Positions 18,763 to 27,973 of a DNA stretch of 64,000 nucleotides are shown here, in pieces. A program made the position numbers and the translations under genes. The stretch comes from an uncultured beta proteobacterium (GTDB taxonomy: Bacteria; Pseudomonadota; Gammaproteobacteria; Burkholderiales; Burkholderiaceae). Location: assembly GCA_903826775.1 (NCBI GenBank), contig CAIKFU010000023.1:29545-93544 (forward strand). The letters run 5' to 3'. Positions within the stretch are counted from its first letter, which is position 1; every line of letters begins with the position of its first letter. Below the pieces are notes generated by a model. That model was given only the letters and a program-made list of their open reading frames with translations, was not told the DNA's origin and made no database searches.

Positions 18763-19584
18763 ATGAGCTCATCACCCCAAGACTCACAAGGGAAAGTCTA
18801 CCTAGTCGGCGCTGGTCCAGGCGCCGCAGATCTCATCACCGTGCGCGGAGCTAGCTTGTTGTCTAAAGCACAAATCGTATTTCATGACTCGCTGGTAGAA
18901 CCCGAAATTCTGGCTCAATGCCCTCAAGCGATCAAAATTCCTATTGGCAAGCGGTGTGGGAAATTCTCTTCAACCCAGAAATTCATCAACAAACGCCTTA
19001 TTGATGCTGCCCAGAAATATGCCATCGTCGTTCGTCTAAAGGGTGGTGATCCAATGATCTTCGGGCGTGCAGATGAGGAGTTGCAAGCACTGGCGGATGC
19101 TGGCATTGCTGTGGAAGTCGTGCCCGGAATCACGGCCGCCCTGGCTGGTGCAGCCTCCATACAGCAATCCCTTACCTTACGCGGTGTTTCTCGCAGCGTG
19201 GCTTTTGTCACCCTTGCGCAAGCGGAATTTCCTCATGCTGACGATGGCGGCTTCGCAAGTCCTATTCAAAATCCCAAAGCCGATACGCTCGTCTACTATA
19301 TGGGTCGAAAAGATGCCGTCCGCATTGCAAGGCAATTGTTAAAGCAAGGTGATACTGATACTGGCAATACACCTGTGCGCATTCTTGAAGCGGTCAGCAC
19401 AAGCCGAGAGCGGCATTGGTCCTGCACCCTTGATGATTTAGCTCAAGGGAAAGCAAACGACTGGTTTGATAAAAATTCTCCTGCTCTGATTATGGTTGGA
19501 TCAGCCCTAAATGTATCTCGCCCCCAAATCGACAATAGCCTGCAAGACAGCGCTATCCTCCCCGGCAGGATGCGTCAAGCTTAG
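18763..19584 (+). CDS. cobA: Uroporphyrinogen-III C-methyltransferase
   Basis: This 273-residue SAM-dependent enzyme converts uroporphyrinogen III to precorrin-2, the first step toward siroheme. Its motifs are VYLVGAGPGAADLITVRG at the N-terminus (glycine-rich SAM loop), VVRLKGGDPMIFGRADEE, VVPGITAALAGAA and DTLVYYMGRKDA in the core. It is the stand-alone SUMT form, without the CysG dehydrogenase/chelatase domain. It follows cysI and DUF934, which need siroheme. Its last 78 bases overlap the convergent cbiX gene on the other strand. Confidence 0.92.
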   Translation: MSSSPQDSQGKVYLVGAGPGAADLITVRGASLLSKAQIVFHDSLVEPEILAQCPQAIKIPIGKRCGKFSSTQKFINKRLIDAAQKYAIVVRLKGGDPMIFGRADEELQALADAGIAVEVVPGITAALAGAASIQQSLTLRGVSRSVAFVTLAQAEFPHADDGGFASPIQNPKADTLVYYMGRKDAVRIARQLLKQGDTDTGNTPVRILEAVSTSRERHWSCTLDDLAQGKANDWFDKNSPALIMVGSALNVSRPQIDNSLQDSAILPGRMRQA

Positions 19585-19869
19585 CCGCAACTCGGGATAT
19601 TGTTTTCGACAATTTTCCAAAAGCTCAGGAAAATCATTGCGCAAGTGCCCGCCTTGGCCAAAAAACACTGGCACCACCACTATCTCGACCGTCCCCAACT
19701 GCGTGAGTGTGCTAATGGCTTCATATAAGGTGGGTTGCATGGACTCCAAAAAGGCCACTTCCACCAAATTATCGGGATGTTGTGCCCGCCACATTGCACA
19801 AAGCCGATCAAAAGGCTCTCGCCAGCGGATATCGCGAGCACCATGACCGAATAGAATGATTGACTTCAT
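19507..19869 (-). CDS. cbiX: Short CbiX/SirB-type sirohydrochlorin chelatase
   Basis: This 120-residue protein has the single-domain CbiX fold. The metal-binding histidines are visible in ILFGHGARD (about residue 9) and in VFFGQGGHLRNDFP (about residue 75). It would insert Fe2+ into sirohydrochlorin to finish siroheme, or Co2+ toward cobalamin. The siroheme-dependent neighbours favour iron. The gene runs against cobA and overlaps its 3' end by 78 bases, an unusual arrangement that might allow mutual regulation. Confidence 0.82.
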   Translation of the reverse strand: MKSIILFGHGARDIRWREPFDRLCAMWRAQHPDNLVEVAFLESMQPTLYEAISTLTQLGTVEIVVVPVFFGQGGHLRNDFPELLENCRKQYPELRLSLTHPAGEDSAVLQAIVDLGARYI

Positions 19870-19995
19870 ATTGAATTGCTTTCTAGGGATTTTTTCTTTA
19901 ACTTCTCAAGGAATCGTATAAGCTTAACCCTTTGCTAGAACATTTACTTATTTAAACAGCTCACGCAGTAATAACTTAACCAATTCACGGATCCA

Positions 19996-21018
19996 ATGAT
20001 GAGTAACCTTCTTAGTCAACCATGGGTCATTGGCTTAATGGCAACCCTGCTAATCGGAGGCGTACTATCGGCCGTGCATCATGCCGAAGTTATTGCACAC
20101 AAAACCGGTGAACCTCTTGGAACGTTGGTTCTAGCCATCAGCGTCACCATTATTGAAGTTTCCCTGATTATTGCCATGATGTTATCAGGACATGAGGGTT
20201 CCCAGTTCATTGCACGAGATGCCGTATTTGCCGCAGTCATGATTGTGGCAAACGGTGTGGTGGGTTTATGCATCTTCGTTGGCGGACTAAAACACCGTGA
20301 AATGAGCTTTCGTATAGAAGGCACCAATTCCACCCTGGCAATTCTTGCCGCCCTTGCAACCTTTACGCTCGTCATGCCGGTAGTCACAACCAGCACTCCA
20401 GGACCCGATTTCACTAAAAGTCAGCTGGCCTTTGCCGGTGTTACCTCTTTTATTTTGTACGGAGCATTTCTGTTTTTTCAAAACGTCAGTCATCGTGATT
20501 ATTTTCTGCCGCTCGATTCAGAAAAACGATGTGATTGTGATGAGCATGCCGAAAAGCCAAGCAACACCAAAACAGCGATTAGCAGCCTCTTGCTGCTTCT
20601 CTCCTTGATTGCAGTGGTTGCTTTAGCCAAAGCGTTAAGCCCTGCAATTGAAGCTGGTGTCCAGGCTGTTGGCGCGCCAAAAGAAGTCGTAGGGATTGCC
20701 ATTGCTTTACTGGTATTGCTTCCAGAAAGTTTTGCCGCGGTTCGCGCAGCCGTAGCCAATCGATTGCAAAGCAGTCTCAACCTGGCGCTGGGTTCAGCGG
20801 TAGCCAGCATTGGCCTCACAATTCCAGCCGTTGCCTGCATCGCGATCTTCTTTGATCTGCCTATCAGCTTAGGTATTAATAACCTCAGTATCGTGCTGCT
20901 TTACCTTAGCTTATTTATTAGCGTACTGACGATGGCAATCGGTAAAACAACCATGCTACAAGGGGTTATTCACCTGATCATCTTCTTTGAATATTTATTT
21001 TTAAGCCTGGTGCCTTAG
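19996..21018 (+). CDS. Calcium/proton antiporter (ChaA/CaCA type)
   Basis: This 340-residue membrane protein has about eleven helices in two halves. Each half carries a CaCA alpha-repeat-like acidic motif: VLAISVTIIEVSLIIAMML in the first and VLLPESFAAVRAAVANRLQ in the second. GSAVASIGLTIPAVA follows in the second half. An acidic and cysteine-containing loop (EKRCDCDEHAE) lies between the halves. This fits the ChaA/ionic transporter y4hA family, which exports Ca2+ or Na+ in exchange for H+. The tandem ATG codons at 19996 and 19999 leave a 3-base start uncertainty. Confidence 0.85.
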   Translation: MMSNLLSQPWVIGLMATLLIGGVLSAVHHAEVIAHKTGEPLGTLVLAISVTIIEVSLIIAMMLSGHEGSQFIARDAVFAAVMIVANGVVGLCIFVGGLKHREMSFRIEGTNSTLAILAALATFTLVMPVVTTSTPGPDFTKSQLAFAGVTSFILYGAFLFFQNVSHRDYFLPLDSEKRCDCDEHAEKPSNTKTAISSLLLLLSLIAVVALAKALSPAIEAGVQAVGAPKEVVGIAIALLVLLPESFAAVRAAVANRLQSSLNLALGSAVASIGLTIPAVACIAIFFDLPISLGINNLSIVLLYLSLFISVLTMAIGKTTMLQGVIHLIIFFEYLFLSLVP

Positions 21019-21240
21019 AACTTGCTGTCATTATTTTTAGCGTGGATTTTTTCACTTTGCCCTTAACACGATCAGGATCATTAAGCGTCTTGTTTAGGCT
21101 TTGCTCTTAAAATGACAATATGTTGACTCGTGGTTTACGTTCAAGATCAGCATGCCTTTTTTCAGCCGTGATGAAATGGCGTGGACCACTAAGTGCGAAG
21201 CATTTATCGGAGTGCCAGAGGTCCAACTTATAATCCACTC

Positions 21241-22101
21241 ATGAAACTCCTCTTCAAGCGCCAGATCAATTACTTTAAGATCGTTACAGCCTTAGGAATT
21301 GGTATAAGCAATTTCTTTGGCATAAGTCTCGCATTCGGTGATGCGCTTGCCAACAACCAAGGCAATTCAACTTATTCTGCTGCAAGAATCGAAGCCCCCC
21401 AAGACGTACCCGACTCAATTCCCGATCGCATTGTTGGGGATATCGGAGCAGCTATTTATACCTCTAAACTAAATATCGGCAGCTATGGAACACAGTCCCT
21501 TGTTCTTCCTTACGCTTTCTTTGACTACAAGCGATTTTTTGCTCGCATAGACACATTTGGCATAAAAACTGTACCTGTTGGGTATGGGTATTTCGAGTTA
21601 GCAGGGCGAATCAGTCTTGACGATTACACATTGAAATCCACCATCAACGGCGCAACCATCAATAAGCAAGATCCCATCCCTTTAGGTATCGGCACTTTTC
21701 AGGAAACCCCCATTGGCGCCTTCTTTTTGAATGCTTTTCAAGACGCCGGCAAATCTAGGGGGCAACTCTATGAACTCTCCTATTTTGGTGAAATTGAAAC
21801 CGTAAGGCAAATTAAACTTTACCCACAATTGGGTATCGAACGGCAATCCAGTCAATATGCAAACTACTATTACGGAGTGAGTCAGTCCGAAGCATTCACT
21901 ACGGGGTATCGCAGCTATAACGTTGGCGCATCGAATAACCCCATGATTGGCATGATGCTTGAAATTCCGATTATTGACGATTGGTACCTTAATTTCTATG
22001 GAAAGCGAAAATGGATGGGTTCCAACATCAACCATAGCCCAGTCATGACAAAATCATTTCAAGATAACATTTTCATGACGGTGGCTTATCGATTTAAATG
22101 A
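21241..22101 (+). CDS. MipA/OmpV-family outer-membrane protein
   Basis: This 286-residue protein has a signal peptide (about 1-34, near SLAFGDALA). The mature part resembles MipA/OmpV scaffolding proteins: VGDIGAAIYTSKLNIGSYG, VLPYAFFDYKRFFARIDTFG and GYGYFELAGRISLDDY. It ends MTVAYRFK, a barrel-type C-terminus. ATG 21241 is preferred because it starts the signal peptide; the open frame extends to 21193. Its end overlaps the convergent VanZ-like gene by 16 bases. The role of the family is unclear; MipA links murein synthase and hydrolase in E. coli. Confidence 0.8.
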   Translation: MKLLFKRQINYFKIVTALGIGISNFFGISLAFGDALANNQGNSTYSAARIEAPQDVPDSIPDRIVGDIGAAIYTSKLNIGSYGTQSLVLPYAFFDYKRFFARIDTFGIKTVPVGYGYFELAGRISLDDYTLKSTINGATINKQDPIPLGIGTFQETPIGAFFLNAFQDAGKSRGQLYELSYFGEIETVRQIKLYPQLGIERQSSQYANYYYGVSQSEAFTTGYRSYNVGASNNPMIGMMLEIPIIDDWYLNFYGKRKWMGSNINHSPVMTKSFQDNIFMTVAYRFK

Positions 22102-22478
22102 TTCGAGTTGAGAGAGTTCCGCTCTAAGAAATACCTTCTCCACACTATCAAAAGCATTCTAATCAACATCACTCCAGTTGCATCAGCAACCCAATCCAGA
22201 AAATCTCCTGAACGCCAGCCCGTCATTGACTGAATGCACTCTATAGCTGCACCGTATATTAGTAAGCCCACAAACATACGAGAAATTGCTTGCGGATAAG
22301 CTGCTATACCCAAAACCATCAATGTCGCAAAAGCCACAATATGCTGGGCTTTATCCGACCAATCCAAGACGTCAATCGATAAATCTTTACTCGGAATAAG
22401 AAAAAGGATCGTGGCAAGGCTAAGGGCAAGCCAAAACACAATCGCGAGCAAAATTGAAAGGTGTTTTTTTATCATCAA
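22086..22478 (-). CDS. VanZ-like membrane protein
   Basis: This 130-residue protein has four hydrophobic helices. The hallmark is the block DWSDKAQHIVAFATLMVLGI followed by YGAAIECIQSMTGWRSGDFLDWVADATGV, with the conserved His, Glu and Asp residues of VanZ-like proteins. VanZ relatives affect the cell envelope, and small versions are often near polysaccharide loci. Here it is directly downstream of the yjbG-yjbH fusion on the same strand (133-base gap), so it may belong to that locus. Confidence 0.82.
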   Translation of the reverse strand: MMIKKHLSILLAIVFWLALSLATILFLIPSKDLSIDVLDWSDKAQHIVAFATLMVLGIAAYPQAISRMFVGLLIYGAAIECIQSMTGWRSGDFLDWVADATGVMLIRMLLIVWRRYFLERNSLNSNHLNR

Positions 22479-22611
22479 TACAATTTATTTCCTAAAACTT
22501 CATACTTAAGAACATCAAGCGCTATCGATAACCACCAAAAATACGGTTATCATGTTTACATTACGAAGATTTACTTCTTCGCAAATCCTTACTCAACCAC
22601 GTATCGATTTG

Positions 22612-25600
22612 CTAGTCACCCAATATGGCCGATCCGGTTGCCAATGCTCGACCATCACGTGAGTTGGTGATGTCGTACAAGGGGTACTTGCGATACAGTT
22701 TTTGTCCGCCATCGCGAATCAACGGCGTCCAAAGCAAGTTTGCTACGGAATCGGAATGCATCGCAAAGAAGGCGTCAAACGGCACGGCAATATACACTCC
22801 CTTATCAAAACTGCCTTCGCCATATTGGGCCGCACTGACGTTGGTTTTGGTGACGTACGCACCGATCTTCACGCCGTTCGAAAACACCCTCGATAAATCC
22901 AATGTTCCTCCACGATCGCCTGCAAGGTATTGACCAACACTGGCCTTAACCAAAATATCCTCAAGGCCAGTATCCCAGTAGCCGGTAAGATGGCCCGTAT
23001 TCACGGAATACTTTTGCAGGGACGTCCAAACATTAAATTGACGCTGATACACGCGGTTGGCGTCAACACCCACGGCAAACCGACTATTGCTAGGACGATA
23101 TAAATATTCCCCACCCGCACCCGCGAACATCATCTCCAAATACCCGCCATACAAACTTCCAAAATGATTTCCCTCGTATTGGAAGGTGCGCGTCGCCTGT
23201 AAATTGGGCATCGTGGCAACTGAAGTTGTCATGTACTGGCGAATATCGGTTCGTACCGGCGGCAACGAGGATTGGGTGGTTGATTGGTATTTTCCAAAGT
23301 TATCGATTGCACGAACATTCAACGTTCCCGACAGCCAGGTATTTTTATCAAAGTTGTAGGTACCATCCCCGACAGCTGAAATCGCAAAGAGTAATGGCAA
23401 ATCCGTTCCGCCAACAATTTGCTGATACCCCACTCCCAAGCTGCCATCATAAGGTTTGTGATCCAGTTTTCCCCATGTGCTACTTCCCACCGTATTGGCA
23501 CTTAAGACCGGATCAATGATCGTTTCCATGGTCGGTTTTTTCTGCGAAGGGGGCAGCAACTGGGTTTGACTGAGCATCCACTGCATCCGGTCGACCTTGT
23601 GCTCGGAAGCGATAATTCCCAAATTGTAAAGTTGAAGTTGGAAATCCTGAATGTCCGAAGGTGCATCGCGATGCAGGACTGCAACCCCTCGGTCCAGCCG
23701 CTCACGCAAATAGGCTCCGGCTGCGTTATTAAATTTCACAATCCAGGTATTGCCGGACACCCTGATCTCATCGACCTGCCAGCCGGTTTGGGTTTGCAAA
23801 TCAAGCAAGGTCTGGGTCGGGGTAATCGTGGGTACTTGCGCCTGAACAGCAACTGGTTGAGAAGTTTTTTTTGCAGCCGACGCATTGGACGAAATCGCCG
23901 ATGCGTTAGTCACTACACCACTGGAGCCATTAACCGCGGTAACCTCAGCAATGGAGTTTTCTTTTAAATTAAAAGATGTCGCCACCGATGAATAATTGGC
24001 ATTAGGGATCCTCTCGGATGGACCAACGTCCAGATTTTTTAACTGCACCGGAACCGCCTTCGCTTCGGCCAATTTCGGCACCGACATTTGATCCAAGCGA
24101 TCGTGCCAGGTCAATGCCAACATGATGTTTTGGGCACCCCGCACTCCCAAGGTCCAGTCGAATGGTCCCATCCGGTAGACAGCGCCAAAATTCAAGGGGG
24201 TTTTGGTGGTGAGCTTTGCTCCAAACGGCTCATTCTGATAGTTGTTGCCATCAAGCTCGGCTTTGAGAATGAGGTTGTCCCAAGGGGTATGGTATTGCAC
24301 TCCCCCAATGAGGGCGCTAGGTCCATAGAAATAGTTGCCGCTTAAGGTGCCGCCTTCCCCCACAACAGGAGGTGGTCGTGTTTTATAGGCGGAGGAGATT
24401 TTGGAAAACGGATTAGGGATGTTGCTGCGCGATCCCAGATACCCCCAACCCATCCCCAGACTGAAATCCAAATCGCTCCAGCGCTTATTGGCAACCACAT
24501 ACTCGCCGGAAAAAAGCCCTGTACCCAAAATATCCATCCCGCCCACGGCAATTTGCGGCAGATACGCACTCTCTTCCCATAAGCGAAACTTCACATCAAA
24601 ACTTTTATCTTTATAGGTCTGACTTGAGCCGTATGCATAAGGAACATTATTGATGTTGGTATAGCGAAACCCGAACTCCATAAAGTCGATTGGCGTCAGG
24701 AAAAAATTCAGTTGTTGGTAGGGGTTGGTTGAACTTAAACCAACCGACACCGTACCGGCCGGGGCAATCCGCGCTGTGGGGGTTTCCAGCAAACCGATCT
24801 CGCCCCAGATACCCGATGACAGCGGCAAATCGCGTGACGTCTTATACCGGTCATCCACCGACAAGATTGGTGGACGCCGCAAATTGACTTCATTGTCAGG
24901 ACTTAAAGCATCACCGGAAATCTCCTGCGTTGATAAAAACGCAGCAAGCTGCTCGGAGAACTCCCTGGCATCCTTATTCGACCATCCGGATCCGCGCGGC
25001 GGCGCCCAAATCCATGCTCCAGGAGCTGGCAGATCCTGCTTGGCTTCATTCCAATCGGCGGTTGGTACCACGCGAATCTTGCCATCGGGCTCGATCACCC
25101 AGGCCCAATCGGCAACAACGCTTTGTGCACGACACGCCCGATAGTATTGCCGCGTTTCCACATTGGGCTGGTATTTCACTTTGCATAGAACGCCATCGCT
25201 ACGAATCACGGTAATGCTTTGTGGCAGCAGGGGAATGCGAATTTCCTCTCCCTCTTGCAAAATAGGATCTTGCTTTGGATTCACTTCCAAATACCTTGGA
25301 TCGGTATTGGGCAATAATGCTCGACCAGTAACGGGCATGCTTGCAATCAATTGCTGCAAAGCTTTACGAGACGCATCGAAGGATTTTTCGCCGCTCGGAG
25401 CCTGAAGTTTTTTTAACGTTTCCAGCAAACGGTCTTTTTGCTTTTCCTGAGGAGCCACTTCAGATGGAACAATCCAGGCAATCCCCAGTGGGTAAGGCTC
25501 GGGTTTCTCTGATGCCTCCGGCCCTTTGGCGACTTTAGGTTGTTCCGCTCCCTGTAGAGATCCATCTTCTTCTTGCTTGCGCCGCTGCTCCTGAATTAAC

Positions 25601-26292
25601 CATTCGCTCAAACGCATGCCTGCTTTGGCAGGAGACTCACTGGAAAGGGTTGCATTGGGTTTAGCGATTGTAATATTTGTGCTGGTGTCTTGAACCTGCT
25701 GCGCAACACTAGTCGAATTTTTTTTCTGCGCTAAAAGCTGCGATTTTTTTGATCTTGATTTTGTCTTGGCATTAGAAAACTCACTAGAAGCAACGATTCC
25801 ACTTGATGCACCAGCCATCGGTTGTTCTGCAAATGCAATAGGAATGGAGGGGTCTGCAGACTGGACAAATACCGTCCTCACTCCCGGTCCAGGACCGGGA
25901 GACCACCCAACACCATCGCCGGCCGGCGAATCAATTCCCGCACCGGTGCCACTTGCTACTTCGACATTGTTTTTTAAATCCCCTGCAGGTTTGCCTGCGC
26001 GCACAAATACGTGCCCCGGTCCATCTGCATTGAGTTTCACACCCGAACCCAAGCCTGCGCTAGCACCAAAACCCGGGGATACATTGGATACACCCGCACC
26101 CGAACTGGAACCCGCACTGTCAACATTCATGGGTGCCTGCGCTTCGGCATGCAAGCTCACCATCGTAGAGCCCACGATGCAGATGCTCAAAAATGCAGCG
26201 AGGGAGCGTTTAAACAATTCCGGCACAAAGGCATGCAACGGTTTCATCAGTATGAATTTGACTGAACCCCACAGTCCTTGCGCCCAATTCAA
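22612..26292 (-). CDS. yjbH: Fused YjbG (GfcC-like) and YjbH (GfcD-like) exopolysaccharide export protein
   Basis: This large exported protein has 1,226 codons. After a signal segment (about 25-52), a Gly/Ser/Pro-rich stretch (about 55-130) and a charged linker, residues about 265-465 match a YjbG/GfcC-like domain (PLGIAWIVPSE, ALLPNTDPRYLEVNPKQDP, PAPGAWIWAPPRGSGW). Residues about 490-760 are the first YjbH barrel (GIWGEIGLLETPTARIAPAG, DFMEFGFRYTNINN). A periplasmic domain follows (about 870-950), then a second barrel to the end. In E. coli yjbG and yjbH are separate genes. The frame starts with TTG at 26292, which overlaps the yjbF stop and has a GGTGAAG site; ATG 26247 is the alternative. 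The protein probably forms the outer-membrane exit for a polymer. Confidence 0.82.
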   Translation of the reverse strand: MNWAQGLWGSVKFILMKPLHAFVPELFKRSLAAFLSICIVGSTMVSLHAEAQAPMNVDSAGSSSGAGVSNVSPGFGASAGLGSGVKLNADGPGHVFVRAGKPAGDLKNNVEVASGTGAGIDSPAGDGVGWSPGPGPGVRTVFVQSADPSIPIAFAEQPMAGASSGIVASSEFSNAKTKSRSKKSQLLAQKKNSTSVAQQVQDTSTNITIAKPNATLSSESPAKAGMRLSEWLIQEQRRKQEEDGSLQGAEQPKVAKGPEASEKPEPYPLGIAWIVPSEVAPQEKQKDRLLETLKKLQAPSGEKSFDASRKALQQLIASMPVTGRALLPNTDPRYLEVNPKQDPILQEGEEIRIPLLPQSITVIRSDGVLCKVKYQPNVETRQYYRACRAQSVVADWAWVIEPDGKIRVVPTADWNEAKQDLPAPGAWIWAPPRGSGWSNKDAREFSEQLAAFLSTQEISGDALSPDNEVNLRRPPILSVDDRYKTSRDLPLSSGIWGEIGLLETPTARIAPAGTVSVGLSSTNPYQQLNFFLTPIDFMEFGFRYTNINNVPYAYGSSQTYKDKSFDVKFRLWEESAYLPQIAVGGMDILGTGLFSGEYVVANKRWSDLDFSLGMGWGYLGSRSNIPNPFSKISSAYKTRPPPVVGEGGTLSGNYFYGPSALIGGVQYHTPWDNLILKAELDGNNYQNEPFGAKLTTKTPLNFGAVYRMGPFDWTLGVRGAQNIMLALTWHDRLDQMSVPKLAEAKAVPVQLKNLDVGPSERIPNANYSSVATSFNLKENSIAEVTAVNGSSGVVTNASAISSNASAAKKTSQPVAVQAQVPTITPTQTLLDLQTQTGWQVDEIRVSGNTWIVKFNNAAGAYLRERLDRGVAVLHRDAPSDIQDFQLQLYNLGIIASEHKVDRMQWMLSQTQLLPPSQKKPTMETIIDPVLSANTVGSSTWGKLDHKPYDGSLGVGYQQIVGGTDLPLLFAISAVGDGTYNFDKNTWLSGTLNVRAIDNFGKYQSTTQSSLPPVRTDIRQYMTTSVATMPNLQATRTFQYEGNHFGSLYGGYLEMMFAGAGGEYLYRPSNSRFAVGVDANRVYQRQFNVWTSLQKYSVNTGHLTGYWDTGLEDILVKASVGQYLAGDRGGTLDLSRVFSNGVKIGAYVTKTNVSAAQYGEGSFDKGVYIAVPFDAFFAMHSDSVANLLWTPLIRDGGQKLYRKYPLYDITNSRDGRALATGSAILGD

Positions 26293-27077
26293 GACTTCAC
26301 CGCACTAGAGGGTGGCCAAGGCCACGTCAACCAAGACAAGCAATAGTCCGGAGATAGGCATTGCCTGCCATAAATTGGTCGCGGCACAAGTCCCGACATG
26401 TCAACCGCGTATACCGCTGTCACTACCGCAAGCCCTGGATTATTGGCGCTTTGCACCTTGGGACGGGCCCGCTCTTCAACCCATCGCAATTTACCGGAAT
26501 AGGGCCCTTCTTTTAACCGATCGGGAGCATTGCCTGGAGCCTCTGTTAGCGCCTTGAGAAATACCGTTTCTTCTATACGAGCTCGGTATCCCGGCATAAC
26601 GGTACGAATACGGGTATAACTTAATGGGTTAGGAAGATTTCTATTTTTTTTGCTGACCGCCAATTCGGCCGCTTCGATTAATTGGGGGTCAAAAGCTGCA
26701 GCCAATGGAGGGGCTTGAATCAATTTTACTTCGACCCAGTTTTTATCCAAACCATGGGTACTCAACAATCGCCCATTCTGGATTTTGATGGTTTCCTTCA
26801 TTGCCGAGTACCAAACATCAATCGGACCATCGGGGTCGGCATCAACATACCCCAACACCAATAACGCAGGATTGTTGTTAACGTCCGCGCGCAAATAGCG
26901 GTAGTTTGGATTGATTGGGGTCGAATCAATCGTAGTATTGGGATTGGTAAACGCCAGTCTCAGCGATTCGTAGATGGCGTTTTGATTTCCCCCGCATCCG
27001 TTTAATGGAATTAGAACAATTGGGGTCATCCAAAAAAGAAGTTGGCGAAACAATAATTTGCAAAGCATGAAAAACAC
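26289..27077 (-). CDS. yjbF: YjbF-like outer-membrane lipoprotein
   Basis: This 262-residue protein has a lipoprotein signal ending in the lipobox PLNGC (Cys28). The mature region is a YjbF/GfcB-like domain: LRADVNNNPALLVLGYVDAD, DVWYSAMKETIKIQNGRLLSTHGLDKNW (split over two short blocks), and a C-terminal WVEERARPK segment. In E. coli, yjbF belongs to the yjbEFGH operon for a poorly known exopolysaccharide. It overlaps the next gene by 4 bases, so the two are translationally coupled. It is separated from the yjbE-like gene by a hairpin. Confidence 0.82.
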   Translation of the reverse strand: MFFMLCKLLFRQLLFWMTPIVLIPLNGCGGNQNAIYESLRLAFTNPNTTIDSTPINPNYRYLRADVNNNPALLVLGYVDADPDGPIDVWYSAMKETIKIQNGRLLSTHGLDKNWVEVKLIQAPPLAAAFDPQLIEAAELAVSKKNRNLPNPLSYTRIRTVMPGYRARIEETVFLKALTEAPGNAPDRLKEGPYSGKLRWVEERARPKVQSANNPGLAVVTAVYAVDMSGLVPRPIYGRQCLSPDYCLSWLTWPWPPSSAVKS

Positions 27078-27113
27078 ATCTCACCAAAGTAATTGAAACA
27101 ATAAAGCTTCCAT

Positions 27114-27136
27114 AAAAAAACCGGCTACATTGCCGG
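27114..27136 (-). terminator. Hairpin with T-run between yjbE-like and yjbF-like genes
   Basis: Stem CCGGC (27121-27125) pairs with GCCGG (27132-27136) around a 6-base loop. On the minus strand a run of seven T follows (27120-27114). It lies 60 bases after the yjbE-like stop and 37 bases before the yjbF-like start. It probably makes yjbE the most abundant product of the operon. Confidence 0.65.
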
Positions 27137-27195
27137 CACTGGTCTTAATTGTTACTTAAAATTCGGCCCAACCGCCACCTTTTCAGGCAGTTTAA

Positions 27196-27774
27196 TTACT
27201 TGCCAGTAGTGGTAGTGGTTCCGCTGCTTTTGTTGTTGGCCGCGGCTACAGCAACGCCCGCAACGGCCGCCGTGCCAACTACGGCCCCTGCAACTCCAAG
27301 ACCCCCAACAGCTAGAGCGCTTGCACCGATGGCACCCGCTCCCGCCGCACCTCCCGCCGCCCCAGCACCAACCGTAGCCAAAGATGCTGCAGCACTAGCG
27401 CTTAAGGCGCCACCGGTTGCCGCCCCAGCACCAACCGCCCCGGCAACACCCGCTCCCACGGTACCACCAGCTCCAGCTGCGACACTCATGGAAGTCAAAG
27501 CAGCAGCTCCCGAGGCACCCCCAACACCAGCAACTCCTCCACCCAACGCACCCAAGCCTGCGCCGGCACTAGCACCGGCTTGAAAAAGCGGGGCTACGGC
27601 GATAATTTGGGCTTGAGCCAAAGGCGCTACAAGCAGCGTTGACCCAAAAAAAGTGACTACATTAAAAAGAAGAACGGCCTTGGACGCTGAAATGCGGGGC
27701 ACACATTTTCCCAACCCATTGCGTTCGCAATGCAGCGATGCTTCTTTATTACCAAACCAGGAATAAATATTCAT
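27196..27774 (-). CDS. yjbE: YjbE-like exported Gly/Ala-rich protein
   Basis: This 192-residue protein has a long basic N-region, a hydrophobic signal core (about 34-50) and a probable cleavage after AQA near residue 56. The mature protein is dominated by Gly, Ala, Val and Ser in short GAGAAGG-type units. It ends in a polar tail of Asn, Ser and five Thr followed by GK, like the Thr-rich tail of E. coli YjbE. Its position just before yjbF supports the assignment. The family has no defined activity. Composition makes sequence-only recognition weak. The opposite strand carries a long Pro/Ala open frame that is only a shadow of this gene. Confidence 0.7.
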   Translation of the reverse strand: MNIYSWFGNKEASLHCERNGLGKCVPRISASKAVLLFNVVTFFGSTLLVAPLAQAQIIAVAPLFQAGASAGAGLGALGGGVAGVGGASGAAALTSMSVAAGAGGTVGAGVAGAVGAGAATGGALSASAAASLATVGAGAAGGAAGAGAIGASALAVGGLGVAGAVVGTAAVAGVAVAAANNKSSGTTTTTGK

Positions 27775-27973
27775 GCGTAGTTGATATCCAAAACGTAAAA
27801 AAATAATGCAAATTTCATGCGCTTACAGTATATTATTTAAAGGACAATCCTGCAAATTAGTTATACAAGTTGCATATACGTAAATCGCTATTTCAGACCC
27901 TATTTGCCACCCACTTCCTTATATGACCAAATATAGCCCCTTATTATCGATTTTACGATTCTTCAAACGGTTT

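Noticed and set aside
21019..21240. Possible coding segment between the antiporter and MipA genes
   Set aside because: A minus-strand frame with a lysine-rich run lacks a start codon and is broken by stops; no supported gene.
22527..22551. Small inverted repeat GATAACC/GGTTATC after the yjbGH gene
   Set aside because: Only 7 bp with an 11-base loop and no T-run; insufficient to call a terminator.
25766..26308. Plus-strand frame of 180 codons inside the yjbGH gene
   Set aside because: It is antisense to the low-complexity Gly/Ser/Pro N-terminal region of the fusion, and has no signal, family resemblance or ribosome binding site.
27149..27583. Long Pro/Ala-rich plus-strand frame
   Set aside because: It is the reverse-strand shadow of the Gly/Ala-rich yjbE-like gene; GC-rich codons such as GCC and GGC give open frames on both strands.
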